From: Cepaea nemoralis
Lineage: Eukaryota > Mollusca > Gastropoda > Stylommatophora > Helicidae
Direction: 5' to 3'
DNA length: 64,000 nt
NCBI GenBank assembly: GCA_014155875.1
Contig: JACEFZ010005600.1
Span: forward strand, 797,501-861,500
A program made the position numbers and the translations under genes. The notes beneath the pieces were generated by a model. That model had not been told where the DNA came from. It saw nothing but the letters and a program-made list of their open reading frames with translations, and searched no databases. Shown here in pieces: positions 22,118-34,838 of this stretch; position 1 is the first letter of the stretch; the number at the start of each line of letters is the position of its first letter.

Positions 22118-25100
22118 CCCTCTGCCGTGCGTCCACCTTGACGAAGTAGCGGAGCTTGCTCGTTCCAATGACCCCAAGAGCTATGCCGACGGTAGCACAG
22201 CTACTGGTAGGGTCACCCATGTCCGACAGGTCAAGGGAGAGGGACCAGACCGAAGAGACACACAAACCGCTGCCTTGTAGGTAGACTGGGGACAGTCAAA
22301 GGCTAGGGAAAGCATCCCGAAAAATGCTTGTCGAAATCGGATGTACTGACCACAGGCTTGACAAAGCAGTGCAACGTAACTTATCTATTCATGATGTCAC
22401 AGAATTAAAATTAATTCGTTATGGTGCTAATCCCGTGAAGTCCCATCAGGCGGTGATAGTGCCGGGCCCCTGCCTCGAGGGGGTCCACCTCATGACTACC
22501 TGGTGGTCACCTTCCCCTGTGCTGTGGAGTCAAGGCACAGAGGAGTAGGTTAAGAGCTATTGACAAACACCACCAGACACTCACATAATCTACAGTGGTA
22601 ATGCCGAAGGAGTTTATAACAAGAAAGTCTCCCTAACAAAGCGTCTTCATAAGATAGAATAGATGTGGCATGCATTCAAGAGACACACCTCAACACCAAT
22701 CACAAATCTCAGTCAGAGGATATCCAGGCCACACGTTTTCGAACCGCGAAGGACACAAAGGAGGAGTTATAATACTTACACGAAATACAATACCTTGCAG
22801 CGAAGTATCTGTGATTCTCTGACAACCAAACGAAATTATAGGTGTTGATATAATGATAAAGGACGTGAAATAAGAATCTTACAATCTGTATAGCCAGCAG
22901 ATAAGGACCTTACACTCTCCAAACATGAAAATAACTGACACAAACTGCATTATTGTCTGAGACTTTAATAGCCGTTCAGAAAGATGGGGAACCCAGATAC
23001 TGACCAAAAGAGGAGGATGAATGTGAGTGCGTCGGGAACTAGACTCAAATCTCCATCTACTCAACAAAGCGGATGACACACCGCGCTTCTACTCCAGAAG
23101 ATGGCTTACCACTTCTACTCCAGACTTAGCTTTCTGCACAGGAGACATCCTCCACAAAATCGATCGCATGTGCTTGACCAATTAGCAGGTAGTGACCATC
23201 AGACCAATCAAGCTTGTAATGAATATGGAGTATGTTCCACAGGAGCAAAAGCCTTTGCCCCGCTGGAATACAAACGAAGCAGATGGGACAGATTTGCCAT
23301 ACTAACAGACAAATATTGTGAAAACATAAATACACAGATATGGCAACATGAAGCAAATGGTTGGAAAGATCTAAACAGAGCAATAATACAGCGCGGCCAC
23401 TGAGTCTATTCCAAGAGGAGCGAGGAAAAATTACAAACCATACTGGACTGAAGAACTACAAAATTTTGGAGGACAAAGTTGAAGATGCCAGGAAGACAGC
23501 AGAAGAGAGAACAAACAACTGAAGCGAACATCTCTCTCAAAGCCATCTCAGCAAAATATAAAGAACAGTAAATCAAACAACAAGAGATTGTTGGAGGGAA
23601 AAAACAGAAACCTGAATTTTGACAGGGATGGAAACAAACTATGGAAACTAGTGAAAGCCATGAACAATGAAGGACCTAGAAAACAAACAAATATACAATT
23701 AAACAAGGAAATGCCTTGCTTACAGGAAAAAAGGCTGCAAATGCACTAATGGAACACTATGCCAGTGCCAAACCACATTGATATTACAACCGAACAGAAG
23801 AAAGCAATCAAAGACAACAGATAACATCATAGTAATACAGAGACAGCAGCAGAATATATGATGGCAAATCTAACAATGGAAGAAATGGAACAGGCAATGA
23901 ATACCCTAAAAAGAAGAAATCACCAGGAAAGGATGGAATCACAAATGAAATGCTAATAGGGACTAGGCACTAAGGCAAAAAAGAAACTACTAGCAGTCCT
24001 AAATTACAGCTGGAAGAGAGGAATAGTCCCACAGGCATGGAAGGAAGCTATACTAATACCAGTCCCAAAGAAAGGAAAAGACCTGGAAGAACCAAATGGC
24101 TATCGACCTATCAGTCTACTTAGCTGTGTAGGAAAATTAATGGAACGCATTATCAATGGCAGGCTAACATGGCATCTGGAAGAAAACAAACTCTTAAACA
24201 CCACACCAAGCAGGATTCAAGAAAGTACAGATCCACTGAAGATCAAATAACCTATATAGCTCAGGAAATAGAGGATGCCTTCCAATGAGAAAAAGCACAC
24301 ACTAGCGGTCTGGATAGACTTAGAAAAAGCATATTGATAAAGTATGGAAGGAAGGACTGAAAGTAAAACTGCAAAACATGCATGTTTGTGGGAAAATGTA
24401 TAAATGGATCAGCCACTACCTTGAGAACAGAACTGCCAGGACAAAAGTACAAGGACAACCAAGCAAAATGATGCTGTTGGAGCAAGGTGTCCCCCAAGGA
24501 GGAGTTCTTTCACCAACATTATTCCTAGCATATATAAATGACACCACGGAAAATTTTCCAGCCAGAGTACACACATCCTCCTTTGCAGATGACCTAGCTA
24601 TATGGTCATCTGAAGAATATATTAGTACAGCTAACAGCAGAATACAGCAAGCCTTATTAGCGCTAGAGGGACTGGTCAAAATCATGGCTAGTGAAGATAA
24701 GTGAGGAGAAACAACATGCACAGTGTTCTCCCTCTCAAATAAAACTCAGCAACCTAGCTGGTATTGAATGGAAAAATATTGCGCCATGAAGAAAATCCAA
24801 CTATCTAGGAGTCACCTTTGATCGTCGCCTGACATGGAAGACACAGGTTGAGAAAAATCGAACAAGAGCAAGGCAAAGAATGAAATCATGAAAAGCTTGC
24901 TGGTACAACGTGGGGGAGCAGATGAGAAAGTTCTCAAGAAGTTATATACTGGACGCGTGAGGCCAGTACTGGAATATGGCATTGCAGCTTGGGCAACAGC
25001 AGCTAAGTCAAACTTTAACAAAATAAGTAGATTCCAAAATCAAGGAATGCGAATCATAACTGGAAAGCCTGAAGACAACGCCTATTAATGAACTTAGAAA

Positions 25101-26955
25101 AGATCACTTGTTTACAACCAATGCAGGATAGAAGAGATAGCAGAGCCCAGCAACAAGCAGAAAAATTTAGAAGATTGACAGGACCACCCATATGTACAAC
25201 AGATTTAATGGTTTTGGAAAGGGAAGACTGAAGCGTAGCAACTTTGTAGAAACTGCAAAACGAAGGATTAGGGCAGATCATATACTTAACATATCAACAG
25301 TCAAGCCCATACACAATGCACACAAGTTCCCAGCTTGGAGACAGCAGCAACTGCCCGAGATGATAGAAAACATTCCTGGTATTGAGAAAAAGAACACTCA
25401 GAATGACACCGAAAGAAGAAAAATTACCATAAACTACATGAAAGAACATTACTCAAGCAGCATTGGACCCATGCATATACAGATGGATCAGCCAAAAATG
25501 CAATAGAAAATGGAGGAGGAGGAATTCTAAATTTAAAATAATGGAGTGAAAAAAAACACAATCAGTGGCAATTGGAAAATTTTCAAGTAACTTCAAAGCG
25601 GAGGTAGAGGCTTTGAAAACTGCAGCAGAAATGCTCTTGATGGGGGAAAATAAGAGATGCAGATAGCTATCTTCACAGATGCAAAGTCAGTTGTCTCAAT
25701 ACTGAGAGCAAATAACAGCACAAACTAGTCTGACCTAAGAGCAGCACTCCATGTCTATGCCAGAAATCCAAAAAAGTTGTAATACAGTGGATCCCATCAC
25801 AATTGCAGTATACCTGGAAATGAAGAGGCTGACAGACTAGCAAAGAGGGTCGGGAACGACTACCACAGCCTGACATAGACATAACCTATAATGAGGCAAA
25901 GAGGTTTATAAAAAGCACTATAGAACCAAATGGGAATCAGAGCATCCAGGCCATCCAGAAGGATGATGCATATTACAAACTCGACCGAAGAGAACAAGTA
26001 GCAATCTTCAGACTCCGCACAGGACATAACAGGCTGAAATACCACTTGTTCAATAACTAAAGATAGGAGATACCTGATGAATGTAATTGTAGGAACTGGT
26101 AAAAATGACAGCTATAACATTTGCTGCAGGAGTGCCCAATATATGCAGAACAGAGAAAGATATTTTGGCCACACCTGCTTCATTTGAGGACAAGCTCTAT
26201 GGAGATATCAACAAGCTCAAGTTGACTACGCTTACTTTAACTAAATTCAGGTTGACATCTAAAGGGTGCATGAAGAAGTAATTAGACTGTCACAATATTC
26301 ATACTACAGGTAGTCATTTTACAAAAGCGTCCAGAGGCCATGAAATGGTATGGATGCAATCCATTACGTGGAATCCGAATCGAAAGCACACTGTGTTGGC
26401 TTCATAAAATGAAAAGTTTCCTAGTGGCACGAATGGAATATTACTTGGATAGCACATCCATTACGTGGAAAGTCCGAATCGAAAGCTCACTATGTGGATG
26501 TCATCTGCAAACTGCATTCTTCTGGGTTCCGGAAGAACAGCCTATGGTGAACGGAAGGCCCAATATACGGAAGTGAGGCTAAGCAGCCATGTGCAGGACG
26601 TGACGATTCCTTGGGTGAGCCGTACCAGAGCGCTGTGTGATGGCTCTGCAATTATGGAAGCCTCCTTGGATGGCGGGGAATGCCCATGGTCTGCCTTTGC
26701 CTTCCCTTGAGGGCTGACCAGGATGCCTTTGGCTGTTCTATATGGGCCAACTGGGATGGGAGATAACACCTCAACAGTGAGAGATTAACGTCCTAAGAAA
26801 CCCCCGGGAAGGTTAACCCGGTCAACAAATGCCCGCAGAAGTCGTATGTGTCGGCCTAACGGCGCAAGAACGCAGCTCTGCTGTAAACAGGCACAACGCA
26901 ATCACGTCCGGAATAAAACTCCGATGAACGCAGAAGAAGAGGAAGAAAAGAAGAA
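22118..26955 (+). pseudogene. LINE2: degraded LINE with endonuclease, RT and RNase H
   Basis: The pieces, in order and in changing frames, are as follows. Endonuclease appears as ACIQETHLNTN near 22665, DFNSRSERWGTQ near 22960, and TPDLAFCTGDI near 23120. RT shows GVPQGGVLSPTLFLAYINDT near 24485 and SSFADDLAIWSS near 24580, with an intact FADD box. RNase H shows AYTDGSAKNAIENGGGG near 25470, IAIFTDAKSVVSILRA near 25665 and IQWIPSQ near 25785. A Cys/His C-terminal module and a 3' UTR follow, ending in a GAA-rich tail at 26955. The 5' part at 22420-22550 matches the start of LINE1 at 30130, so the two are sister families, probably of the I superfamily. Dozens of stops and shifts make it long dead. 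Confidence 0.8.
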
Positions 26956-27180
26956 GTTACTTGTTATTTGTTTTCTTCTGGAAAAAAAGTTGTTTGACTA
27001 GTACATATGTTCATCTTGTTATTAGTTTGACGAGGTTAAAATGTGCCACACTGGACAGTTGAAGAGGTGCACTCAGCCTCAAATGACAGTCACACAGTGT
27101 ATGTGTAATCGTCACAGGCTCGGGGTCACCAAGAAACACAATTCTAGTCTGCCTTATTTATGTAGATAACAATAGCTATG
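26956..27180 (+). repeat. Initiator-tRNA unit spacer, copy D
   Basis: Starts directly after the GAA tail of LINE2 with GTTACTTGTTAT and matches 21828-22050 to the end (GCCTTATTTATGTAG). The same GTTACTTGTTAT at 29512-29523 is the left border of another LINE2 fragment, so it is probably that insertion's target site. Confidence 0.75.
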
Positions 27181-28190
27181 GTCTTCAAGATTACAAAACT
27201 GAATAAATTGTCGAGACGGACAATAGAACTACAAACAAAGTCCGAATCGAAAGCTCACTGTAGTGGATGTCATCTGCAGACTGCATACTTCTGGTTTCCG
27301 GAAGAAACAGCCTATGGTGAATGGAAGGCCCAATATACGGAAGTGAGGCTAAGCAGCCATGGGCAGGACGTGACGATTCCTTGGGTGGGCCCAGTACCAG
27401 AGCGCTGTGTGTTGGCTCTGCAAGTATGACGCTCCTTGGATGGCGGGAATGCCCATGGTGCTGCAGCCTGCCTTCCCATTGAGGGCTGACCAGGAATGTC
27501 TTTGGCTGTTCTATATGGGCCAGCTGGGATGGGGGATAACACCACAACAGTGAGAGTCCAAACGTCCCTAAGAAACCCCCGGGAAGGTTAACCCGGTCAA
27601 CAAATGCCCGCAGAAGTCGGATGTGTCGGCCTAACGGCGCAAGAACGCAGCTCTGCTGTGAAACAGGCACAACGCAATCACGTCCGAAAAAAAAAACTCC
27701 GGATGAACGAAGAAGAAGAAGAAGAACTACAAACATCAGATTTTAAGAGGAAGCATCTTTTCCAATTGCAACATACCCTGCAAGACCTGGACACTTACTA
27801 AAAAGCTGAACTTCGCATAAATGCCTTAGAATACAAATGTTATAGACGAGTTCTAGAATATCTTGGATAAAGAAAAAGAAGAACTGCATCCATACATCAA
27901 GAGCTGATTATTGAAGAAGGTTGGCTATTAAACAATGATAAAACAATAAAATTGAACTATTTTGGTCACTTGAAACGTCATGAAAGTTTGGAGGAGAACA
28001 ATAATGGAGGGTGTATGCCTGGAAGATAGGAAGAGGAAGGCCAAAGAAAAGATGGGTGCAGGATGTGGCGGATGAATTCCAGATGGGTGTATCGGACGCC
28101 GACATCTTTGCGTATGATCGAGAGCTTTTCGGAAGGTTGTTTATGGGAGCGAATTTCTGCAAAGTACATGCAACTGAATGAATGAATGAA
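27180..28190 (+). pseudogene. LINE3 3' fragment, split by an insertion
   Basis: 27180-27237 and 27723-28190 match the C-terminal and 3' end of LINE3 at 16720-17245 (TTGCAACATACC, GACCTGGACACTTACTAAA, GAAGAAGGTTGGCTATTAAA, GGAAGAGGAAGGCCAAAG). The tail is TGAATGAATGAATGAA. A LINE2 3' end sits between the two parts. Multiple stops are present. Confidence 0.85.
27238..27722 (+). mobile_element. 5'-truncated LINE2 insertion (3' UTR only)
   Basis: This 485-bp block matches 26467-26955 and 34350-34838, the 3' UTRs of the two larger LINE2 copies, and ends in a GAA tail. It is flanked by a 13-base duplication AGAACTACAAACA at 27225-27237 and 27723-27735. The duplication falls inside LINE3 sequence, so the order of events is clear: LINE3 first, LINE2 later. 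Confidence 0.85.
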
Positions 28191-28907
28191 CAATTAATTA
28201 TTTCTCATTGTTACCATTTTAGTGGAATATGTATTTCATTATGAGATTGTGTCTGTCATTTATTTGATAATTTTTGGTTTTATTTTTCGTTCCTGCTCAA
28301 TGTTCCGTTTCCATATCTTGTCAATCTGTCATCTGTCACAGTTCATTCTAAATTGTTTCATTTGTTTCATTTCATCAGATAAAACGAAAATGAGGAACTG
28401 AAAAGAAAGTGTTTAATATGATGGAGAAAATAAAGAAGTAAAGTGGTGAAGAAAGGTAGGATGACGGGAAAGACAGAAACAATATGACAGAAAGAATGAA
28501 TGGACGGAGGAAAGAAGGGTAGAAGTATAGAAACACAGACAGAAAAATTGATGAGTAACCGAAAATTAACGCAACAATAAAGAAAGAAAAACAAAAGACG
28601 GGAAGAAATAACTTACAAAGAAGAAATAAAGAAAGGAAAGAAAGACACACCGAAGAAGGAAAGACGAGAAAATTTCATAAAGAACGAATGAAGAAAATAA
28701 AAAGGAAAGAAAGACAGAAACGAAAAAAATAATGTACTAGAATAAATAAATAAAGAAAAATTGTTGAAACAACGAAAGAATAAAAGATACAGCAAAATAT
28801 CAGACAGAAAGTACAAATTAAGAAAAAAACGAAGAAAAGTAACAAAGACAGAAATAAATTAAGTAGAAACATAGGAAAGAAAGAAAGTAGGAAGAAAGAA
28901 AGTACGA

Positions 28908-28968
<61 letters not shown>

Positions 28969-29116
28969 GTGTATTAAAGTCTCATACAATAGGGAGAAAG
29001 AATGAAAAAAGAACAGATAGCAATGATCGAAAGAAAAAGATGAATTAATGGATGTAAAAAAGAATTAATCAAAGAAAGAAAGGAAGAAAGAATGAATGAA
29101 TGAATGAATGAATGAA

Positions 29117-29185
<69 letters not shown>

Positions 29186-29195
29186 GGACAGAGAC

Positions 29196-29249
<54 letters not shown>

Positions 29250-29251
29250 AA
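28190..29251 (+). repeat. Spacer block plus GAAA/CAGA microsatellites
   Basis: 28190-28460 matches 13917-14190 (AATTAATT, TTCATTTCATCAGAT, AAAGTGGTGAAGAAAGG). Purine-rich degenerate GAAA sequence follows, with nearly pure (CAGA)n runs at 28909-28970 and 29117-29249. Long open frames here are microsatellite products. Confidence 0.85.
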
Positions 29252-29451
29252 AGCACTGCCCATCAAAACCACACCAACATCGGTTTGCTCGTGACTGACC
29301 ACGTGCTCTATGGTCAGGGTGGTTTAATCAGCCACACGGGTCCACGGGATACTGTAAACAAATAGTGACTAACTTGTCAACAGCAGATGGCGCGTGGAAG
29401 CGTGCAGGGCCCATAACCCAGAGGTCCGTGGATCGAAACCACGCTCTGCTA
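29252..29451 (+). pseudogene. Upstream block and initiator tRNA-Met pseudogene 4
   Basis: 29252-29381 repeats the conserved upstream block, including CACACGGGTCCACGGGATAC and ACAAATAGTGACTAACTTG. The tRNA-like part is 29382-29451. The CAT anticodon and T arm are perfect. One base is lost in the acceptor (AGCAGATGG), two are lost in the A box (GCGCGTGG), and the anticodon stem has a mismatch. It is the best preserved of the damaged copies, with a long T-run behind it. Confidence 0.85.
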
Positions 29452-29523
29452 TTTGTTTTTTTTTTTTTTTTTATTTTTTTTTTAATTTATCATTTTAATT
29501 TACTTGTACTCGTTACTTGTTAT

Positions 29524-29736
29524 GGTTTTACCACTTCTACTCCAACTTAGCTTTCTGCACAGGAGACATCCTCCACAAAAAATCGATCGCCATGTGCTTG
29601 ACCAATTAGCAGGTAGTGATCACAGACCATCAAGCTTGTAATGAATATTGGAGTATGTTCCACAGGAGCAAAAGCCTTTGCAACCGCTGGAATTACAACG
29701 AGAGATTGGAGACAGATTTGCCACACTTGAACAGAC
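29524..29736 (+). pseudogene. LINE2 endonuclease fragment
   Basis: Matches 23103-23310 (CTTCTACTCCAACTTAGC, GGAGACATCCTCCACAAA, GTATGTTCCACAGGAGCAAA). Its left edge follows GTTACTTGTTAT. Its right edge is broken by LINE1, and LINE2 sequence resumes at 33949. The part equivalent to 23310-25975 is missing. Confidence 0.75.
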
Positions 29737-30259
29737 AAGGGTTCCAAATGTTGCTGTATGTAGCCGAGGCGCGGTGTTGGGGTGAGCGCCCAACATTGCT
29801 TAAATACCTCAATGTCTCGTGAATACATAACCTATGCAGCAAAAGTCCAACTCCTGGCCTTCACGCGGCGGACCTGTTTAAACTAACAGGAGAAGGGGCG
29901 ACGGCGAATCTCTGGCGCCGGAAAATAACCAGTATGCTCTAGATGTGTATGCACGTACATGCATGCGCAGACAGGTGTGTGCGCGTGTACACATCTACAC
30001 TCGAGTGAGACCACAGTCTGCTCTAGCAAAGAAAGGTGCTGAAGTCGGAGGCAACCAGCCAAGAGGCGCACCACAGAAATCAGGATGCCACGCAATCACG
30101 CAAAATGAAATATGTCGACTACTGCTAATCGTTATGGTGCTCGCCCTGCTTTGGACCCCCAGGCAGGTGCAGTGCCGGGCCCTATGTCTCGAAAGGGTCC
30201 AACCCCAACTACTGGAGGTCCTTCTCAGATGTCCTGTGGAGCCAGGGGACATGAGAATA

Positions 30260-31570
30260 GGATGACTGGCCTTACCAAACGAAGACTTAAAATAATGCAC
30301 TGGAATGCGGAGGGAGTCAGCAACAAAAAAATAGAATTAGAAAAAATCTTGGACCAAGAAAAAGTAAGCATATGTTGCTTGCAAGAAACTCACCTCAATG
30401 AAAATATAGCCTTCAAAATCAGAGGCTACCAGTGTTACCGATCTGACCGAAAGGACAGGCGAAAAGGTGGGATACTGACCCTTGTAAGAAATAACATCAC
30501 TGGCTTCCCAAATCAAAGTCTACATGGAAGGGGCTGAGTATCAGACACTTAAACTTAAGACAGGTAATACAGATCTACATCTGATCAATTACTACTGTCC
30601 AAGTGACCGCCCACAGGCACTGGACACACTACCACTAAAAGAAAAAATGATTGTGTGTGGCGATTTCAACAGCCACTCGCAGAGCTGGGGCTATGATCAC
30701 ATGGACCAGAGAGGAGAGAGACTGGAAGACTGGCAGGATGAGAATAGATTCATGTTGATTAACAAGCCGTCCGACCCACATACTTTCTACTCGAGATCAT
30801 GGCACTCTACAACTACACCTGACCTGGCTTTTCATTCACCAGACCTGGAGTGGAACATTACACGAATTGTTGGGAAACAACTTGGTGGCAGTGACCATCG
30901 GCCAGTCTTTCTAACCGTAGAAAATGAGCTTGTAAGTGAAAGCAGCACCCTCTCGCGGTGGAACTACAAGAAAGCAGACTGGGCAAACTACAAGCATCGC
31001 ACCAGCATATTGGTTAGAAACCTGAACACTGAGAAAGACATAAATAAAATAGTTGAAGAGTTTGGGAAATGCATACTACAGGCAGCGCGAGAAACAGTAC
31101 CAAGAGGAGCCCGTAAACAATATAAACCCTACTGGAGTAGTGAACTGGAACAGTTGCATAATGATGTTGAAGTGTGTAGAAAGCAAGCAGAGGCCACACC
31201 CAGCCAAGAGCACCACAATAAATTCCAGCATGCAAAAGCCAAATTTCAAAGGGCCAAGCTGCAGGCTAGACGGAAAAGCTGGCAGGAGAAAACGGAGTCT
31301 TTGAACTTTGAAAGAGACACAAGGAAATTGTGGAAGCTAATAAAACAGCTTAATGACGAGGGCACAGGAAGAAACTCAAACATTGCGCTACATAAAGATG
31401 GAAAAATCTTAACAAGAAAGCAAGCTGCTGACCATTTTGCGGACTCATTCGCACAAGATAGCAATATCAAAATTAGTCCAGAGAAACAACAAGAGATTCG
31501 AGAGAAACGACAACATACAGGACAGAAGGAAATAGTACATGAGGTTCTGAGGCACCCATCACAATCAGCG
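30260..31570 (+). pseudogene. LINE1 APE-type endonuclease region
   Basis: The frame of 30112-30537 carries LKIMHWNAEGVSNKK and ICCLQETHLNEN (catalytic Asn and Glu). The frame of 30524-31582 carries KMIVCGDFNSHSQSWGYD, then TTPDLAFHSP and GGSDHRPVFLTVE, the Asp/Asn and Asp-His motifs of APE-type nucleases. This domain nicks target DNA to prime reverse transcription. A frameshift near 30530 separates the halves. The second half runs on through the basic linker to about 31550 and then loses frame. All catalytic residues are visible. Confidence 0.85.
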
Positions 31571-32926
31571 AACTGGAGCTAGCCATATCAAAACTGAAAA
31601 TGAGAAAGTCACCAGGAGCTGATGGTATCTCCAATGAAATGATCAGGAACCTAGGAACAGAGGCCAAAACAAAGCTGTTGCAGATCTTCAATAACAGCTG
31701 GACCTTAGGCAGTGTTCCACAAGCCTGGAGAGAAGCAATCATGATACCCCTCCTAAAATCAGGGAAAGATGGTTCCATTGCCTCTAGCTACAGACCAATT
31801 AGCCTCACCAGCTGTCTCTGCAAAACACTGGAGCGCATCATCAATCACAGACTGCAGTGGTACATTGAAAGTAAAAACATCCTTGTGCCACAGCAGGCTG
31901 GCTTTAGGCAGTGCTACTCTACGGAAGATCAGACAACCTACCTCTCTCAAGAAATTGAGGATGCTATTCCAAGAGAAGAAGCTGGTGCTTGCGGCATGGA
32001 TAGATCTGAAGAAAGCCTTTGACAAAGTCTGGAAAGAAGGTCTGATGAAGAAACTGAGAAACTGCAAAGTCAATGGAAGAATGTACAAATGGGTGAAAGC
32101 ATACTTGCACAACAGAAGAGCCCGAGTACAGATAGACGGACTCAAGAGCAAGAAAGTACTACTGCGTCACGGTGTCCCCCAGGGCGGAGTCTTGTCCCCC
32201 ACACTTTTTCTAATCTTCATCAATGATCTTGTTGCTCACCTACCGCATGGAATTAAAGCGGCAATGTACGCCGATGACCTGGTTCTATGGAGCACAAATG
32301 AATATGCATCAGTGGCCACCAGATTACTACAAAGAGCTGTAGATACATTTGCTGCATGGGCAAATAGATGGTGTGTCAGCATAAACACTGACAAGTGCAG
32401 CACCACCCTATTTACCCTCTCTCCAAAACAAAAGGCAGGGATCATCCAGATAAATGAAACTCCCCTAAGAGAAGATAAAGAACCAACATACCTTGGAGTA
32501 ACATTTGATGGCAAGCTGACATGGAGAAAGCACATCAACAAAGCAGTAGCAAAAGCCAGAAGGAAAATAGCCATCCTGAGAAAGCTAAGTGGAACCACAT
32601 GGGGAGCCAGTACGAAAATACTTAGCAAAGTTTACCAACAGAGCATACGACCACACCTGGAATATGGGTCAACTGCGTGGTGTTCAGCATCAAAAACCAC
32701 ACTACAAGAGCTGGACAAGGTGCAAAATCAAGCACTTAGAGTCACCACAGGAGGGATGAGATCAACCCCTATAGTGGAAATGGAGAAGATGGGGAGGACA
32801 CAGGCACTGAGTGAGCGCAGAGATACGAAAACGCTAATACAAGCAGAAAAGTTCCTCAGCTTGCCAGGCCACCCTATGAAGAACAGATTTGACAAACCTA
32901 GCTATGGGGCGGTTGAAAAGAAGTAG
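31560..32926 (+). pseudogene. LINE1 reverse transcriptase
   Basis: Starts in the frame of 31600 (MRKSPGADGISNEMIRNLG, IPLLKSGKDGSIASSYRPIS, LVPQQAGFRQCYSTEDQTTY). It shifts near 31990 into the frame of 31769-32926, which holds LAAWIDLKKAFDKVW, GVPQGGVLSPTLFLIFINDL, the YADD box at 32267-32278, YLGVTFDGKLTW and the thumb region with RPHLEYGSTAW. All core RT motifs are intact in sequence although the frame is broken. The open reading stretches suggest fairly recent activity or uncorrected indels. Confidence 0.88.
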
Positions 32927-33917
32927 TTTTATTCACCAGGCCAAACGACTCTGCAGAGAAACCACTGATCTGCCCACAGTTGGTATCCCCCTAACAACTA
33001 TTCCAGAGCGAACTCCATGGAAAGATGAGCATAGACTATCGTTACAAATCCAGACAAAAGTGAGAGGAATATTTGACAAGGAAGAACAGAACAATGTGCA
33101 GCGCAGAACAGCCACTCTCAGCTTCCTTGATGAAGAATACCCACAGGATCTCTGGATCCGAGTCTACACAGATGGGTCATCACAAAATGCTGTTCGAAAT
33201 GGAGGAGCGGGAGTGTACATAGAATACCCAAATAATACTAGGGACACAGCCAGAGTACCGACAGGAAAGTACTGCCATAACTATGATGCCGAAATTGAGG
33301 CAATCAAGATAGTAACAGAGAAATTACTAAATAACAGCAATGGTACACAACCTGTGGTGCTACTAACAGATGCAAAATCAGTACTCGAGGCGCTCCTCTC
33401 TGGGAAATTGCCAGTACTAAGGACACTACTTTCTGAACTTAGCAGTCAGCATAAAGTCACCATACAGTGGATACCATCCCACTGTGGAGTACCCGGAAAC
33501 GACAGAGCTGATCAATTGGCTAAGGAAGGAGCCAAAGAAGAACAGCCTGATGTGCCCGTTACATACCACCAAAAGAAAAGAATGATCAAATCAGTCAGAA
33601 AGCCACCAAAACCTGCTCAAGATGACTACCACGTTATGGACAGACCAGAACAAGTCATTATTCTGCGCCTCAGAACAGGACACAATAGATTACGCAACCA
33701 CATGTATACAAAATTCAAGATTGGTGAAACAGCCATGTGCACATGTGGATTGGCGTCGCAGACAGCAGAGCACATACTCCAAGACTGCCCAAAATATAAC
33801 ATATCTAGGCAAACCTTCTGGCCTAGAGAGACGACAGTGGAAGATAAACTCTATGGACCACTGTGTGAACTGAAAAAAACAGTTCAATTCATGCAAGAGA
33901 CGACATTGCAGATATAG
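32889..33917 (+). pseudogene. LINE1 RNase H and Cys/His C-terminal module
   Basis: This frame (about 340 residues) overlaps the RT end, so one more shift near 32910 separates it from RT. RNase H residues are complete: VYTDGSSQNAV (Asp), YDAEIEAIK (Glu), VVLLTDAKSVLEAL (Asp), and IPSHCGVPGNDRADQLAKEG (His and Asp). The C-terminus has CTCGLASQTAEHILQDCP, a Cys-Cys-His-Cys pattern common behind RNase H in such LINEs. RNase H would remove the RNA strand during integration. Confidence 0.88.
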
Positions 33918-33948
33918 ACATATTTTAAGCGAACGAAAGAAGAAGAAA

Positions 33949-34838
33949 CAAACTCGACCGAAGAGAACAAGTAGCAATCTTCAGACTCCGCACAGGACAT
34001 AACAGGCTGAAATACCACTTGTTCAATAAACTAAAGATAGGAGATACCGATGAATGTAATTGTCGAACTGGAAAAATGACAGCAAAACATTTCCTGCAGG
34101 ATTGCCCAACATACGCAGAACAGAGAAAGATATTTTGGCCCACACCTGCTTTATTTGAGGACAAGCTCTATGAAGATATCAACAAGCTCAAGTTGACGGC
34201 AACTTACTTTAACTACATACAGGTTGACATTTAAAGGTGCATGAAGAAGTATTCAGACTGCCACACTTCATACCACAGGTATGTCGGTTACAAAAGCCTC
34301 CCAGAAGCACGAAATGGAATATTGCTCGGATAGCAAATCCATTGCGCGGAAAGTCCGAATCGAAAGCTCACTGTGTGGATGTCATCTGCACACTGCATTC
34401 TTCTGGTGTCCGGAAGAACAGCCTATGGTGAACGGAAGGCCCAATATACGGAAGTGAGGCTAAGCAGCCATGTGCAGGACGTGACGATTCCTTGGGTGAG
34501 CCCAGTACCAGAGCGCTGTGTGTTGGCTCTGCAATTATGGAAGCCTCCTTGGATGGCGGGGAATGCCCATGGTCTGCCCCTGCCTTCCCTTGAGGGCTGA
34601 CCAGGATGTCTTTGGCTGTTTTATAAGGGCCAGCTAGGATGGGAGATAACACCACAACAGTGAGAGTCAAACGTCCTAAGAAACCCCCGGGAAGGTTAAC
34701 CTGGTCAACAAATGCCCGCAGAAGTCGGATGTGTCGGTCTAACGACGCAAGAACGCAGCTCTGCTGTAAACAAGCACAACGCAATCACGTCCGAAAAAAA
34801 AAAAATCTGGATGAACGCAGAAGAAGAAGAAGAAACCA
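33949..34838 (+). pseudogene. LINE2 C-terminal coding end and 3' UTR
   Basis: 33949-34234 encodes the LINE2 C-terminal module (CNCRTGKMTAKHFLQDCP) and matches 25975-26262. 34235-34838 is the 3' UTR, shared with 26262-26955 and 27238-27722, with a run of A's and a GAAGAA tail. This is the right half of the copy interrupted by LINE1. Confidence 0.8.

Larger units (their letters stand above)
29737..33948 (+). mobile_element. LINE1: nearly full-length I-superfamily-like LINE
   Basis: A 4.2-kb element lies inside a LINE2 copy. It begins near GGGTTCCAAATGTTGCTG after LINE2 sequence and ends in AAAGAAGAAGAAAC just before LINE2 resumes. It carries endonuclease, RT, RNase H and a Cys/His C-terminal module in one order, interrupted by about four frameshifts. 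The combination of APE endonuclease and RNase H fits I-like clades (I, Nimb and relatives), but the exact clade needs a tree. No clear ORF1 is visible in the roughly 500 bases before the endonuclease. Confidence 0.8.
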
